Source: Burkholderia metallica (lineage in GTDB: Bacteria > Pseudomonadota > Gammaproteobacteria > Burkholderiales > Burkholderiaceae). Taken from it: 64,000 bases of DNA. Shown piece after piece: positions 1-8,186 of the stretch (its first letter is position 1; the number at the start of each line of letters is the position of its first letter). A program made the position numbers and the translations under genes. The stretch is taken from positions 62,001 to 126,000 of the forward strand of contig NZ_CADFDB010000006.1 in NCBI RefSeq assembly GCF_902832845.1, in the 5' to 3' direction. Below the pieces are notes generated by a model. The model ran no database searches. It worked only from the letters and a program-made list of their open reading frames with translations, and was not told the DNA's origin.

Positions 1-599
1 GTTGGCGTCTGAACGCGGCCAACCGTCGTCAGGAAGAAGCCGCCGCCCTTGCTGTTGAACGCGGTCATCGCGCGGGTGCCGTTGATCCCGACGAGCCAGT
101 CGGCCTCCGAGCGGCAGCGGGCGGCGTCGGCAAGCGGCTGCATGTCGGTGTCGCTGCGCAGGTTCGCGAAACCGTCGCGGATCGCCTGCGGAGTCATCGA
201 CTGCAGCCACAGGCGCTGGACCGGCTGCTTCGCTTTCGCGTGCTGCGCGATCAGGCGGAAAATCAGTTCGCCCTCGCGCCCCGCGTCACATGCGTTGATC
301 AGGCGGTCGACGTCCTTGCGCTTCATCAGCTTCGTGAGCACTTTCAGGCGCGACTCGCTTTTTGCGATCGGGTTCAGGTCGAAATGCGGGGGGATGACGG
401 GCAGATGCGCGAAGCTCCATTTCCCGCGCTTGACCTCGTATTCTTCCGGGGCGGCGATTTCCAGCAGGTGGCCGACAGCGGACGAAAGGACGAAATCGTC
501 GCTCTCGTAATACTCGTCATGCTTGGTAAAGCCGCCCAAAGCGCGTGCGATGTCGTTCGCGACAGAAGGCTTTTCCGCAATGATCAGTGCTTTGGACAT
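1..599 (-). CDS. topB: DNA topoisomerase III, N-terminal part (runs off window start)
   Basis: Type IA topoisomerase that passes single strands and decatenates DNA. The visible 199 residues begin MSKALIIAEKPSVANDIA, the Toprim-domain start of TopB/TopA enzymes. They include the acidic patch NACDAGREGELIFR at about residues 100-113, which coordinates Mg2+ in this family, and end in FFLTTVGRVQTP, a stretch typical of TopB. The ATG at 597-599 is the first in frame. The gene is incomplete because the window cuts it; nothing suggests a broken gene. It lies downstream of dprA and a thioredoxin-like gene on the same strand, with a 192-base gap before it that could hold its own promoter. Confidence 0.93.
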   Translation of the reverse strand, partial: MSKALIIAEKPSVANDIARALGGFTKHDEYYESDDFVLSSAVGHLLEIAAPEEYEVKRGKWSFAHLPVIPPHFDLNPIAKSESRLKVLTKLMKRKDVDRLINACDAGREGELIFRLIAQHAKAKQPVQRLWLQSMTPQAIRDGFANLRSDTDMQPLADAARCRSEADWLVGINGTRAMTAFNSKGGGFFLTTVGRVQTP

Positions 600-791
600 G
601 ACAGGTGTGTGTTGGTAGACCGGGTTCGCCGGTGTGGGTCCCTTTTACGACCGCTTTATAGCACACGCCGAAGCGACGGCGGCCCAGCGTGTAAAAAGCG
701 GCTCATCATAGAGGGGGGGCGCAACGGCGGCAAGCGCCCGGCGCGGCGGCGCGTGCAAACGCACGCCAAATCACCGGGCCGGCCCGCGAAT

Positions 792-1172
792 TCAGGCTTC
801 GACGGCCAGGACGTTGCGCAATTTCGGGGCGTGCGGCGCGCCGGGTACCGCGCTCAGGTCGGACAGCATCCGCTCGACGATCGCCGCATGCGGCAGCACC
901 GTGCCGAAGAAGCGCGCGGTATGGGAATCTTCGATCAGGATCGTCGGGAAGTTCTCGACGTCGAGGTCGTCGAGCTGGTCGGCATGCGTTTCGATGTCGA
1001 TCCAGGCGAAGCAGGCGTCCGGATGCGCGTCGGCGAGCTGGTCGAAGGCCGTCCGGTAGTCGCGGCACGTGCCGCACCACTCGGCGCACAGGCAGGCGAC
1101 GAGCAACGTGCCGGGATCGGCGAGGCGCTCGGCGATCCGATCCGCATCGGTGTCGAGATTCAGCGCGGGCAT
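792..1172 (-). CDS. thioredoxin family protein
   Basis: A 126-residue thioredoxin-fold protein. The redox motif is at about residues 31-36, in ECWCGTC-like context (read: AEWCGTCRDY), so the active site is CGTC rather than the CGPC of housekeeping thioredoxins. A cis-Pro-like segment, NFPTILIED, follows at about residue 78. There is no signal peptide, so the protein should be cytoplasmic. Its start lies 36 bases after the dprA stop on the same strand, so the two are probably cotranscribed, with topB further downstream. The partner proteins are unknown. It may act as a general disulfide reductase or as a thioredoxin specialised for a few clients; the sequence does not decide. Confidence 0.85.
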   Translation of the reverse strand: MPALNLDTDADRIAERLADPGTLLVACLCAEWCGTCRDYRTAFDQLADAHPDACFAWIDIETHADQLDDLDVENFPTILIEDSHTARFFGTVLPHAAIVERMLSDLSAVPGAPHAPKLRNVLAVEA

Positions 1173-1208
1173 GGGTTTCCTTGGATTGCGTCGGCGGCGT
1201 GGCCGCTC

Positions 1209-2552
1209 CTATGCGGGGAAATGTAGCACGCCATGCACGGGCGGGGTGCGCGCCGCGTCAAGCCGCGCGAAGCGTCCGCCGGGAAGGCTGGCGACGCGGC
1301 CGGCCAGTTCCAGGGTAAGCAGCGCGCGGTGCAGCACGTCGTCGGACAGGCCGCTGTGCTCGGCGAGCCATTCATAGGTGACGGGGCCGTATCCCAATGC
1401 GGCAAGCAGGGCCTGTTCGGACGGGCTGTCGGGCAGCGGGTGGGCGGGCGACGGCGACGAGGCATCGTCGCGAGCGGGCGCGGTGCCCGCAGCGGTGCTG
1501 TCAGCCCGCACGACGCCGGCAGCGGCACCGGCACCGGCAGCGGCACGCGGGGCGGCGGCTTCGGATTCGCGGAGGTCGCCGGCGCTCGTGCCCGCCGCGC
1601 CGCCTTTCGGTTCGCCCAGCCCGTATTCGTCGAGCACGTCGAGCGGCGTGGCCGTGAGCTTCGCGCCGTCGCGGATCAGCGCGTGGCAGCCCTGCGCAAG
1701 CGGCGCGTGGATCGAGCCCGGCATCGCGAACACGTCGCGCCCGAGCTCGTTCGCGAGCCGCGCGGTGATCAGCGAGCCGGAGCGCGGCGCGGCCTCGACG
1801 ACGAGCACGCCGATCGCGAGCGCGGCGATCAGCCGGTTGCGCTGCGGGAAGTACGCGGCGCGGGCCGGCGTGCCGAGCGGCCATTCCGACACGATGGCGC
1901 CATGGGCGGCGATTTCGTGGGCGAGCGCGCGGTGCCGCGCCGGATAGACGAGATCGGCGCCGGTCGCGATGACCGCGATCGTGCCCGAGCGGCCGTCGAG
2001 CCCGCCGCGGTGCGCGGCGCCGTCGATTCCGAGCGCGAGGCCCGATATGATCGGAAGCCCGGCGTCGGACAGCTCGCGTGCGAAGCGCGTTGCGTCGGCG
2101 AGCCCCTGCGGCGTCGCATGACGGCTGCCGACCACGGCGAGACCGCGCGCGTGCAGCAGGTCGAGCCGGCCCTTTACATATAGCAGCGGCGGTGGATCGT
2201 GCAGGTCGCGCAGCCGCGGCGGATAGGCCGGATCGTCGAGCGTGACGAGCGCGTTGCCCGGCGCGTCGAGCCACGCGAGGGCGGCATCGGTACGTGCGCC
2301 GAGATCGCCGCGCTCGCTCGCGCGTACGGCCAGCGCGGCGGCGGGGCTGGTGACGGCGGCGATGGCCGGGGCGGACGCGCGCAGCAGCGCGTCCGGCGAG
2401 CCGAACGCATCGAGCAGCGCCTGCAGCACGGCGGGGGGCAGACCGGGCGCATGCGCGAGCTGCAGCCACGCGCGCACGGCGGAGGCGGTCAGCGCTTGCG
2501 GCGACACGAGGCGGCCCTCGAATGCGGCGGCCAGCGGAGCGCGTGGCGCCAT
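1209..2552 (-). CDS. dprA: DNA-processing protein DprA (Smf)
   Basis: DprA loads RecA onto incoming single-stranded DNA in natural transformation. The 447-residue protein has an N-terminal helical (SAM-like) region, then the Rossmann DprA core with VVGSRHATPQG and ISGLALGIDGAAHRG, and the later motif AMPGSIHAPLAQGCHALI. A C-terminal winged-helix (DML1-like) domain begins near SPSEQALLAALGYGP. An Ala/Gly-rich linker of about 60 residues separates core and tail, which makes the protein longer than the usual 360-390 residues. I chose the ATG at 2550-2552 (MAPRAPLAAAF); a start at 2666 would extend into the def promoter region. The gene is divergent from def, the usual order in Burkholderiales. 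Confidence 0.92.
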   Translation of the reverse strand: MAPRAPLAAAFEGRLVSPQALTASAVRAWLQLAHAPGLPPAVLQALLDAFGSPDALLRASAPAIAAVTSPAAALAVRASERGDLGARTDAALAWLDAPGNALVTLDDPAYPPRLRDLHDPPPLLYVKGRLDLLHARGLAVVGSRHATPQGLADATRFARELSDAGLPIISGLALGIDGAAHRGGLDGRSGTIAVIATGADLVYPARHRALAHEIAAHGAIVSEWPLGTPARAAYFPQRNRLIAALAIGVLVVEAAPRSGSLITARLANELGRDVFAMPGSIHAPLAQGCHALIRDGAKLTATPLDVLDEYGLGEPKGGAAGTSAGDLRESEAAAPRAAAGAGAAAGVVRADSTAAGTAPARDDASSPSPAHPLPDSPSEQALLAALGYGPVTYEWLAEHSGLSDDVLHRALLTLELAGRVASLPGGRFARLDAARTPPVHGVLHFPA

Positions 2553-2737
2553 GATAAAATTTTCATCATCCGAAATACTCGACAGGGCCGTGCGCGCAGG
2601 CGCCCGGCCAATTGCAGGAGGCGTGATCCGCGGCATTGATTCGCCGCGCGTCCGCCTCATCTTCATTGCATCCCGGCGGCACCGCCAGCTGGCCGGATGG
2701 CCGATGCGGCACGCCGCTACACCGAATACCGAACACC

Positions 2738-3241
2738 ATGGCTTTACTCAATATTCTTCATTACCCCGACAAGCGGCTGCACAAGGTCGCGAAGCCCGTC
2801 GACAAGGTCGACGACCGCATCCGCAAGCTCGTCGCCGACATGGCCGAGACCATGTACGCGGCGCCCGGCATCGGCCTGGCGGCCACGCAGGTCGACGTGC
2901 ACGAGCGCGTGATCGTGATCGACGTCTCCGAGGAAAAGAACGAGCTGCGCGCGTTCATCAACCCCGAGATCGTGTGGTCGAGCGATGCGAAGCAGGTCTA
3001 TGAAGAGGGCTGCCTGTCGGTGCCCGGCATCTACGACGAAGTCGAGCGTCCCGACCACGTGCGCGTGCGCGCGCTCAACGAGCAGGGCGAAACCTTCGAG
3101 CTCGACTGCGACGGGCTGCTGGCCGTGTGCGTGCAGCACGAGATGGATCATCTGATGGGGCGCGTGTTCGTCGAATACCTGTCGCCGCTCAAGCAGACGC
3201 GCATCAAGACGAAGATGAAGAAACTCGAACGCGCGATGTGA
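2738..3241 (+). CDS. def: peptide deformylase
   Basis: Removes the formyl group from the N-terminal methionine of nascent proteins. The 167-residue protein shows all three deformylase motifs: GIGLA at 44-48, EGCLS at 90-94 and HEMDH at 134-138. The cysteine and two histidines bind the metal and the HEMDH glutamate is catalytic. The start [14 protein letters not shown] matches the family; the reading frame stays open upstream, but the family alignment begins here. It is followed after 34 bases by fmt, which makes the formyl-Met-tRNA whose product Def later processes, so the two form an operon. Confidence 0.97.
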   Translation: MALLNILHYPDKRLHKVAKPVDKVDDRIRKLVADMAETMYAAPGIGLAATQVDVHERVIVIDVSEEKNELRAFINPEIVWSSDAKQVYEEGCLSVPGIYDEVERPDHVRVRALNEQGETFELDCDGLLAVCVQHEMDHLMGRVFVEYLSPLKQTRIKTKMKKLERAM

Positions 3242-3275
3242 CGCGCGTTCGCCCAGCCCGACCCCGAACGCTGTC

Positions 3276-4259
3276 ATGACCCATACGTTGCGCGTAGTTT
3301 TTGCCGGCACGCCGGAATTCGCCGCGGCCGCCCTCGCCGCGATCCACGAGGCCGGTTTTCCGGTGCCGCTCGTGCTCACCCAGCCCGACCGCCCAGCCGG
3401 GCGCGGGATGAAACTGCAGGCGAGCGCGGTGAAGCGCTACGCGGTCGAGCACGGGATGCCCGTCGCGCAGCCGCCGTCGCTGCGCCGCGCGGGCAAGTAC
3501 CCGGCGGAAGCGGCCGACGCGATCGAGCTGCTGCGCACGACGCCGCACGACGTGATGGTGGTCGCCGCATACGGGCTGCTGCTGCCGCAGGAAGTGCTCG
3601 ACATTCCGCGCGCCGGCTGCATCAACATTCATGCGTCGCTGCTGCCGCGCTGGCGCGGCGCCGCGCCGATCCACCGCGCGATCGAGGCCGGTGACGCCGA
3701 GACGGGCGTCACGCTGATGCAGATGGACATCGGCCTCGACACCGGTGCGATGATCGAGGAAGCGCGCGTCGCGATCGCCCCCGACGACACGACCGCGACG
3801 CTGCACGACCGGCTCGCTGCCGAAGGCGCGCGCCTGATCGTCGATGCGCTCGTGCGGCTCGAGCGCGACGGCGCACTGCCGGCGACGCCGCAGCCGGCCG
3901 ACGGCGTGACCTATGCGGAAAAGATCGGCAAGCACGAAGCGGCGCTCGACTGGCGCAAGCCGGCCGACGTGCTCGCGCGCCAGGTGCGGGCGTTCGATCC
4001 GTTCCCGGGCGGCGTCGCGACGCTCGACGGCGCGGCGATCAAGCTGTGGGCGGCCGAGCCCGTGGCGGCGCGCGGCGACGCGGCGCCCGGCACGATCGTC
4101 GAAGCCGCGCCGGAAGGCGTGGTCGTCGCCTGCGGCAGCGGCGCGCTGCGCGTCACGCAGCTGCAGAAACCGGGCGGCAAGCGGCTGCCCGCCCGCGAAT
4201 TCCTGGCCGGTTCGCCGCTGGCCGCGGGCCAGCGTTTCGCGCTGCCCGACCTTGACTGA
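3276..4259 (+). CDS. fmt: methionyl-tRNA formyltransferase
   Basis: Transfers the formyl group from 10-formyl-tetrahydrofolate to Met-tRNAfMet for translation initiation. The 327-residue length is normal. The N-terminal formyltransferase domain has the family signature [20 protein letters not shown] around residues 110-129, with the catalytic Asn and His, and [10 protein letters not shown] with the catalytic Asp. A C-terminal tRNA-binding OB-like domain follows from about residue 210. It is the second gene of the def-fmt operon. The next gene begins 120 bases on and probably has its own promoter. Confidence 0.97.
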   Translation: MTHTLRVVFAGTPEFAAAALAAIHEAGFPVPLVLTQPDRPAGRGMKLQASAVKRYAVEHGMPVAQPPSLRRAGKYPAEAADAIELLRTTPHDVMVVAAYGLLLPQEVLDIPRAGCINIHASLLPRWRGAAPIHRAIEAGDAETGVTLMQMDIGLDTGAMIEEARVAIAPDDTTATLHDRLAAEGARLIVDALVRLERDGALPATPQPADGVTYAEKIGKHEAALDWRKPADVLARQVRAFDPFPGGVATLDGAAIKLWAAEPVAARGDAAPGTIVEAAPEGVVVACGSGALRVTQLQKPGGKRLPAREFLAGSPLAAGQRFALPDLD

Positions 4260-4379
4260 CACGGCCTGACTGCCATTCCACACGGTCTGCCGGCCGGGCA
4301 CAACTGGCCGGACGGCCGAGTCGCACGGCGCGGCAGGCGCGCGTAGAATTTCCTGGCGCTCTCCGATTTCGAGGTTTTC

Positions 4380-5015
4380 ATGTTCGGCATCACCCATTTC
4401 GGCTTCTTCGTGTTCGCGGTTTTTCTGCTGAACATCACGCCCGGCCCCGATACGGCGTACATCGTCGGCCGCAGCGTCGCGCAGGGCCGCGGCGCGGGGC
4501 TGATGTCGGCGTTCGGCATTTCGACCGGCTGCTGCGTCCATGCGCTCGCGTGCGCGTTCGGCCTGACCGCGCTGCTGGCGGCGTCCGCCACCGCGTTTAC
4601 GGTGATCAAGCTGGTCGGCGCCGCCTACCTGATCTACCTCGGCGTGCGGATGATCGTCGCGAAGCAGGCGGCCGAGCCGTCGGGCACGGCGGCCGCGCAG
4701 GCCGCGAAGCCGCTGCGCCAGCTGTTCATGCAGGGTTTCTGGACCAACGTGCTGAACCCGAAGGTCGTGCTGTTCTTCGTGTCGTTCTTCCCGCAGTTCG
4801 TGTCGGCCGACAGCCCGCACAAGGCATGGGCGTTCCTGGCCCTCGGCGGCGTGTTCGTCGCGATGAGCACGGTATGGACGAGCCTCGTCGCGTGGGTCGC
4901 GGGCAGCGTCACGGAGCGCTTTTCCGGCAAGCCGGGTGTCAAGAAGTGGCTCGACCGCACGGTCGGCAGTGCGTTCGTCGGCCTCGGCCTGCGTCTTGCC
5001 GCATCGCAACGCTGA
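4380..5015 (+). CDS. LysE/RhtB family amino-acid exporter
   Basis: A 211-residue inner-membrane protein with five to six hydrophobic segments. It carries the LysE/RhtB N-terminal signature LNITPGPDTAYIVGR at about residues 17-31 and the later motif GFWTNVLNPKVVLFFVSFFPQF. The family exports amino acids such as lysine, homoserine, threonine and leucine; the substrate here cannot be read from the sequence. It sits between fmt and htpX and is probably transcribed alone, since 120 bases upstream and 100 bases downstream are free of genes. A TAGAAT box at about 4344 could be its -10 element. Confidence 0.9.
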   Translation: MFGITHFGFFVFAVFLLNITPGPDTAYIVGRSVAQGRGAGLMSAFGISTGCCVHALACAFGLTALLAASATAFTVIKLVGAAYLIYLGVRMIVAKQAAEPSGTAAAQAAKPLRQLFMQGFWTNVLNPKVVLFFVSFFPQFVSADSPHKAWAFLALGGVFVAMSTVWTSLVAWVAGSVTERFSGKPGVKKWLDRTVGSAFVGLGLRLAASQR

Positions 5016-5115
5016 GATTGAATTTTTCCGGCAAGACCTTATCTAACAAATCGCTTACAATTTTCCGTCGCGTGCTGTGATGCGCGGCGGGTCCCCTGAC
5101 GGATAAGGAGTGGGT

Positions 5116-5973
5116 ATGTTCAATTGGGTCAAAACGGCGATGCTGATGGCCGCGATCACGGCCCTGTTCATCGTGATCGGCGGGATGATCGGCGGCTCGC
5201 GCGGCATGACGATCGCGCTGCTGTTCGCGCTCGGCATGAATTTCTTCTCGTACTGGTTCTCGGACAAGATGGTGCTGCGCATGTACAACGCGCAGGAAGT
5301 CGACGAGAACACGGCGCCGCAGTTCTACCGGATGGTGCGCGAGCTGGCGACGCGCGCGAACCTGCCGATGCCGCGCGTGTACCTGATCAACGAGGATGCG
5401 CCGAACGCGTTCGCCACGGGCCGCAACCCCGAGCACGCGGCGGTCGCCGCGACCACGGGCATCCTGCGCGTGCTGTCCGAGCGCGAGATGCGCGGCGTGA
5501 TGGCGCACGAACTCGCGCACGTGAAGCACCGCGACATCCTGATCTCGACGATCACCGCGACGATGGCGGGTGCGATCTCGGCACTCGCGAACTTCGCGAT
5601 GTTCTTCGGCGGGCGCGACGAGAACGGCCGGCCGGCCAACCCGATCGCGGGTATCGCGGTCGCGCTGCTCGCGCCGATCGCCGGCGCGTTGATTCAGATG
5701 GCGATTTCGCGGGCACGCGAATTCGAGGCCGACCGCGGCGGCGCGCAGATTTCCGGCGATCCGCAGTCGCTCGCGACCGCGCTCGACAAGATCCATCGCT
5801 ATGCGGCGGGCATCCCGTTCCAGGCAGCCGAAGCGCATCCGGCCACCGCGCAGATGATGATCATGAACCCGCTGCACGGCGGCGGCCTGCAGAACCTGTT
5901 CTCGACGCACCCGGCCACCGAGGAGCGCATCGCGCGCCTGATGGAGATGGCGCGAACGGGCCGTTTCGATTAA
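5116..5973 (+). CDS. htpX: membrane zinc metalloprotease HtpX
   Basis: M48B-family protease of the inner membrane that degrades misfolded membrane proteins alongside FtsH. The 285-residue protein starts [18 protein letters not shown], the first of two N-terminal membrane helices. It has the catalytic HELAH with a further zinc-ligand region [13 protein letters not shown], and two more helices between them. I chose the ATG at 5116 over the in-frame GTG six bases upstream because AAGGAG at 5105-5110 is well spaced for it. A strong terminator follows at 6019. The gene is usually stress-induced; I could not identify a heat-shock promoter. Confidence 0.96.
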   Translation: MFNWVKTAMLMAAITALFIVIGGMIGGSRGMTIALLFALGMNFFSYWFSDKMVLRMYNAQEVDENTAPQFYRMVRELATRANLPMPRVYLINEDAPNAFATGRNPEHAAVAATTGILRVLSEREMRGVMAHELAHVKHRDILISTITATMAGAISALANFAMFFGGRDENGRPANPIAGIAVALLAPIAGALIQMAISRAREFEADRGGAQISGDPQSLATALDKIHRYAAGIPFQAAEAHPATAQMMIMNPLHGGGLQNLFSTHPATEERIARLMEMARTGRFD

Positions 5974-6018
5974 GCCGCGGCATACCGTGCGGCAGTTGGC
6001 CGCCGGGCGCCGCCACGC

Positions 6019-6055
6019 CACCCCGCACGCTTCGCGCTGCGGGGTGTTTCATTTG
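6019..6055 (+). terminator. intrinsic terminator of htpX
   Basis: CACCCCGCA at 6019-6027 pairs perfectly with TGCGGGGTG at 6038-6046, and a short T-rich stretch (TTTCATTT) follows. It lies 46 bases after the htpX stop codon. Confidence 0.75.
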
Positions 6056-6207
6056 TGCGCGCCGTAAAGGGGCCAAAGGGGCTGCGGCGTCGCACGCTAC
6101 AATGCCCGGTTTGGGATCGCCGGGCCCGTGGTCGCCGCGATTCCGCCGTCTGCCGCGCTGGTTTGCCGTACCCGTTTGCCGCGCGCTTGTTTGCCCAATT
6201 TGCTCCG

Positions 6208-7599
6208 ATGACACGAACCCGTTCTACCGCTCCGTCTACTTCCGGCCGCACGGCGCGTCTGTCCGCGCTGCATCTCGCGCCCGAATCGCTCGGCTTCGCA
6301 CTCGATGCGGCCGCGCAGGCGGTCGACGCGGTGCGGCGCGGCACCGCGCTGCCGGCGGCGCTTTCGGCGGTATTCGCGCACATGGTGCCCGGTGCGCAGG
6401 CACTCGCGCGCGGGGCGACGCAGGACGTCGCCTACCGGACGATGCGCCGCCTCGGCAGCGCGGACTGGCTGATCGGCAAACTTGCCAGCAAGGCGCCGCC
6501 CGCCCACGTGCACGCCGTTCTGGCCGGCGCGCTCGCGCTGCTGCTCGACCCGGCGGACGTCGCCGCCTATCCGGCGTTCACGGTGGTCGACCAGGCCGTG
6601 ACCGTGATCGGCGCACGCCGCGAATACGCGTTCGCGAAGGGGATGGTCAACGCGGTGCTGCGCCGTTTCCTGCGCGAGCGCGACGCGCTCGTCGCGGCGA
6701 TGCAGGACGATCCGGTCGCGCGCTGGAACTACCGCGCGTGGTGGGTCGATTCGGTGCGGCGCACCTGGCCCGACGCATGGCAGGCGATCCTCGCGGCCGG
6801 TGAGCGCCAGGGGCCGCTGACGTTGCGTGTGAACGCGCGTCGCGCGAGCGTCGACGCGTATCTCGAAACGTTGCGCGCAAGCGGGATCGATGCAGCCGCG
6901 ATCGGCCGGCATGCGGTGCGGCTCGCGTCGGCGCTGCCGGTCGATCGCATCCCGGGATTCGCCGAGGGCGTCGTGTCGGTGCAGGACGCCGGCGCGCAGC
7001 TCGCGGCCGAATGGCTCGGCGCGCGCGACGGCATGCGCGTGCTGGACGCCTGCGCGGCGCCCGGCGGCAAGACCGGCCATATTCTCGAACTGGCCGACGT
7101 GGAAGTCGTTGCGCTCGAAAGCGACGCCGCACGCGCGGCGCGCATCGGCGAGAATCTCGTGCGGCTGTCGCTGGAGGCGGACGTGCGTGTCGGCGATGCG
7201 GGTGCGCCCGACGCGTGGTACGACGGGCGCCCGTTCGACCGCATCCTCGCGGACGTGCCGTGCTCGGCGTCCGGCATCGTGCGCCGGCATCCCGACATCC
7301 GCTGGCTGCGCCGCGAGGCCGACATCCCGGCGCTCGTCGCGGAGCAGCGTCGCATCCTGTCGGCGTTGTGGCCGCTCGTGAAGCCGGGCGGCGAACTGCT
7401 TTACGTGACCTGTTCGGTCTTCCCCGAAGAAGGCGAATTGCAGGCCCGCTGGTTTGAAGCGGCCTGTGAAGATGCGGTACGATTGGACGCCCCCGGCCAG
7501 CTGCTGCCGGGCGGAGTGCAGGGAGGAGCGGCCGCCGGCGCGCTCGACCAGAACACCGATCACGACGGATTTTTCTACGCGCGGTTTCAGAAACGGTGA
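6208..7599 (+). CDS. rsmB: 16S rRNA m5C967 methyltransferase RsmB
   Basis: Methylates C967 of 16S rRNA with SAM as donor. Of its 463 residues the N-terminal third is a NusB-like RNA-binding domain. The C-terminal part is a class I methyltransferase with CAAPGGKTGHILEL (SAM binding), DVPCSASGIVRRHPD (first cysteine) and LYVTCSVFPEEGE (catalytic cysteine). The ATG at 6208 (MTRTRSTAPS) is the most plausible start; the frame extends upstream without a stop but with no family similarity. The stop codon overlaps the GTG start of the next gene, so rsmB leads a translationally coupled operon ending with the ntrYX-like pair. Confidence 0.94.
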   Translation: MTRTRSTAPSTSGRTARLSALHLAPESLGFALDAAAQAVDAVRRGTALPAALSAVFAHMVPGAQALARGATQDVAYRTMRRLGSADWLIGKLASKAPPAHVHAVLAGALALLLDPADVAAYPAFTVVDQAVTVIGARREYAFAKGMVNAVLRRFLRERDALVAAMQDDPVARWNYRAWWVDSVRRTWPDAWQAILAAGERQGPLTLRVNARRASVDAYLETLRASGIDAAAIGRHAVRLASALPVDRIPGFAEGVVSVQDAGAQLAAEWLGARDGMRVLDACAAPGGKTGHILELADVEVVALESDAARAARIGENLVRLSLEADVRVGDAGAPDAWYDGRPFDRILADVPCSASGIVRRHPDIRWLRREADIPALVAEQRRILSALWPLVKPGGELLYVTCSVFPEEGELQARWFEAACEDAVRLDAPGQLLPGGVQGGAAAGALDQNTDHDGFFYARFQKR

Positions 7600-8186
7600 C
7601 GATCAAACACCTTTTTCCACTTCGGCTCGCGGCCGTCCTGATGGTCGCGCTGGCGCTGTGCCTGGCTGTCGTCCGGCCGGCGCATGCCGAGTCGATCGCC
7701 GTACAGCGCGCGTCGCTCCAGGCCGACGGAAGCGGCTGGAGTCTCGACGCCCGCTTCGATTTCGAACTGAACCCGAGCCTCGAGGATGCCGTCAACAAGG
7801 GCATCCCGCTTTATTTCACGACAGATTTCGAACTGAGCCGCGCGCGCTGGTACTGGTTCGACGAGCAGCCGGTGGCGGTGACGCAGACGATCCGCCTGTC
7901 GTTCCAGCCGCTCACGCGCGAGTACCGCGTATCGACCGGCGGCCTGCAGCTCGGCTTCCCGTCGCTGAAGGATGCGCTCGCGGTCATCCGGCACATCACG
8001 TCGTGGCACGTGATCGACCGCAACCAGGTACGCGCCGGTGAAACCTACACGGCGTCGGTGCGGATGCAGCTCGATACCGCGCTGATGCCGAAACCGTTCC
8101 AGGTCGACGCGGTGAACAACCGCGACTGGACGCTCGGGTCGGACTGGAAGCGCTTCAACTTCACGGTGACCGAACGTGCTAAATAA
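7596..8186 (+). CDS. DUF4390 domain-containing exported protein
   Basis: A 196-residue protein of unknown function that matches, from memory, the DUF4390 family found in betaproteobacteria between rsmB and an ntrY-like kinase. An N-terminal hydrophobic stretch (LAAVLMVALALCLAVVRPAHA) looks like a signal peptide ending in an AHA cleavage site. The remainder is rich in beta-strand-forming residues and has no catalytic motif. The GTG start overlaps the rsmB stop (GTGA), and its 3' end overlaps the kinase start by 11 bases, so translation is coupled on both sides. A periplasmic role linked to the downstream sensor kinase is an inference from this fixed order. Confidence 0.85.
   Translation: MTIKHLFPLRLAAVLMVALALCLAVVRPAHAESIAVQRASLQADGSGWSLDARFDFELNPSLEDAVNKGIPLYFTTDFELSRARWYWFDEQPVAVTQTIRLSFQPLTREYRVSTGGLQLGFPSLKDALAVIRHITSWHVIDRNQVRAGETYTASVRMQLDTALMPKPFQVDAVNNRDWTLGSDWKRFNFTVTERAK

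Noticed and set aside
3204-5009. Very long minus-strand open frame opposite fmt and the LysE gene
   Set aside because: Its product is Arg/Ala-rich with no domain features. It mirrors two well-supported plus-strand genes, a common effect of high GC content.
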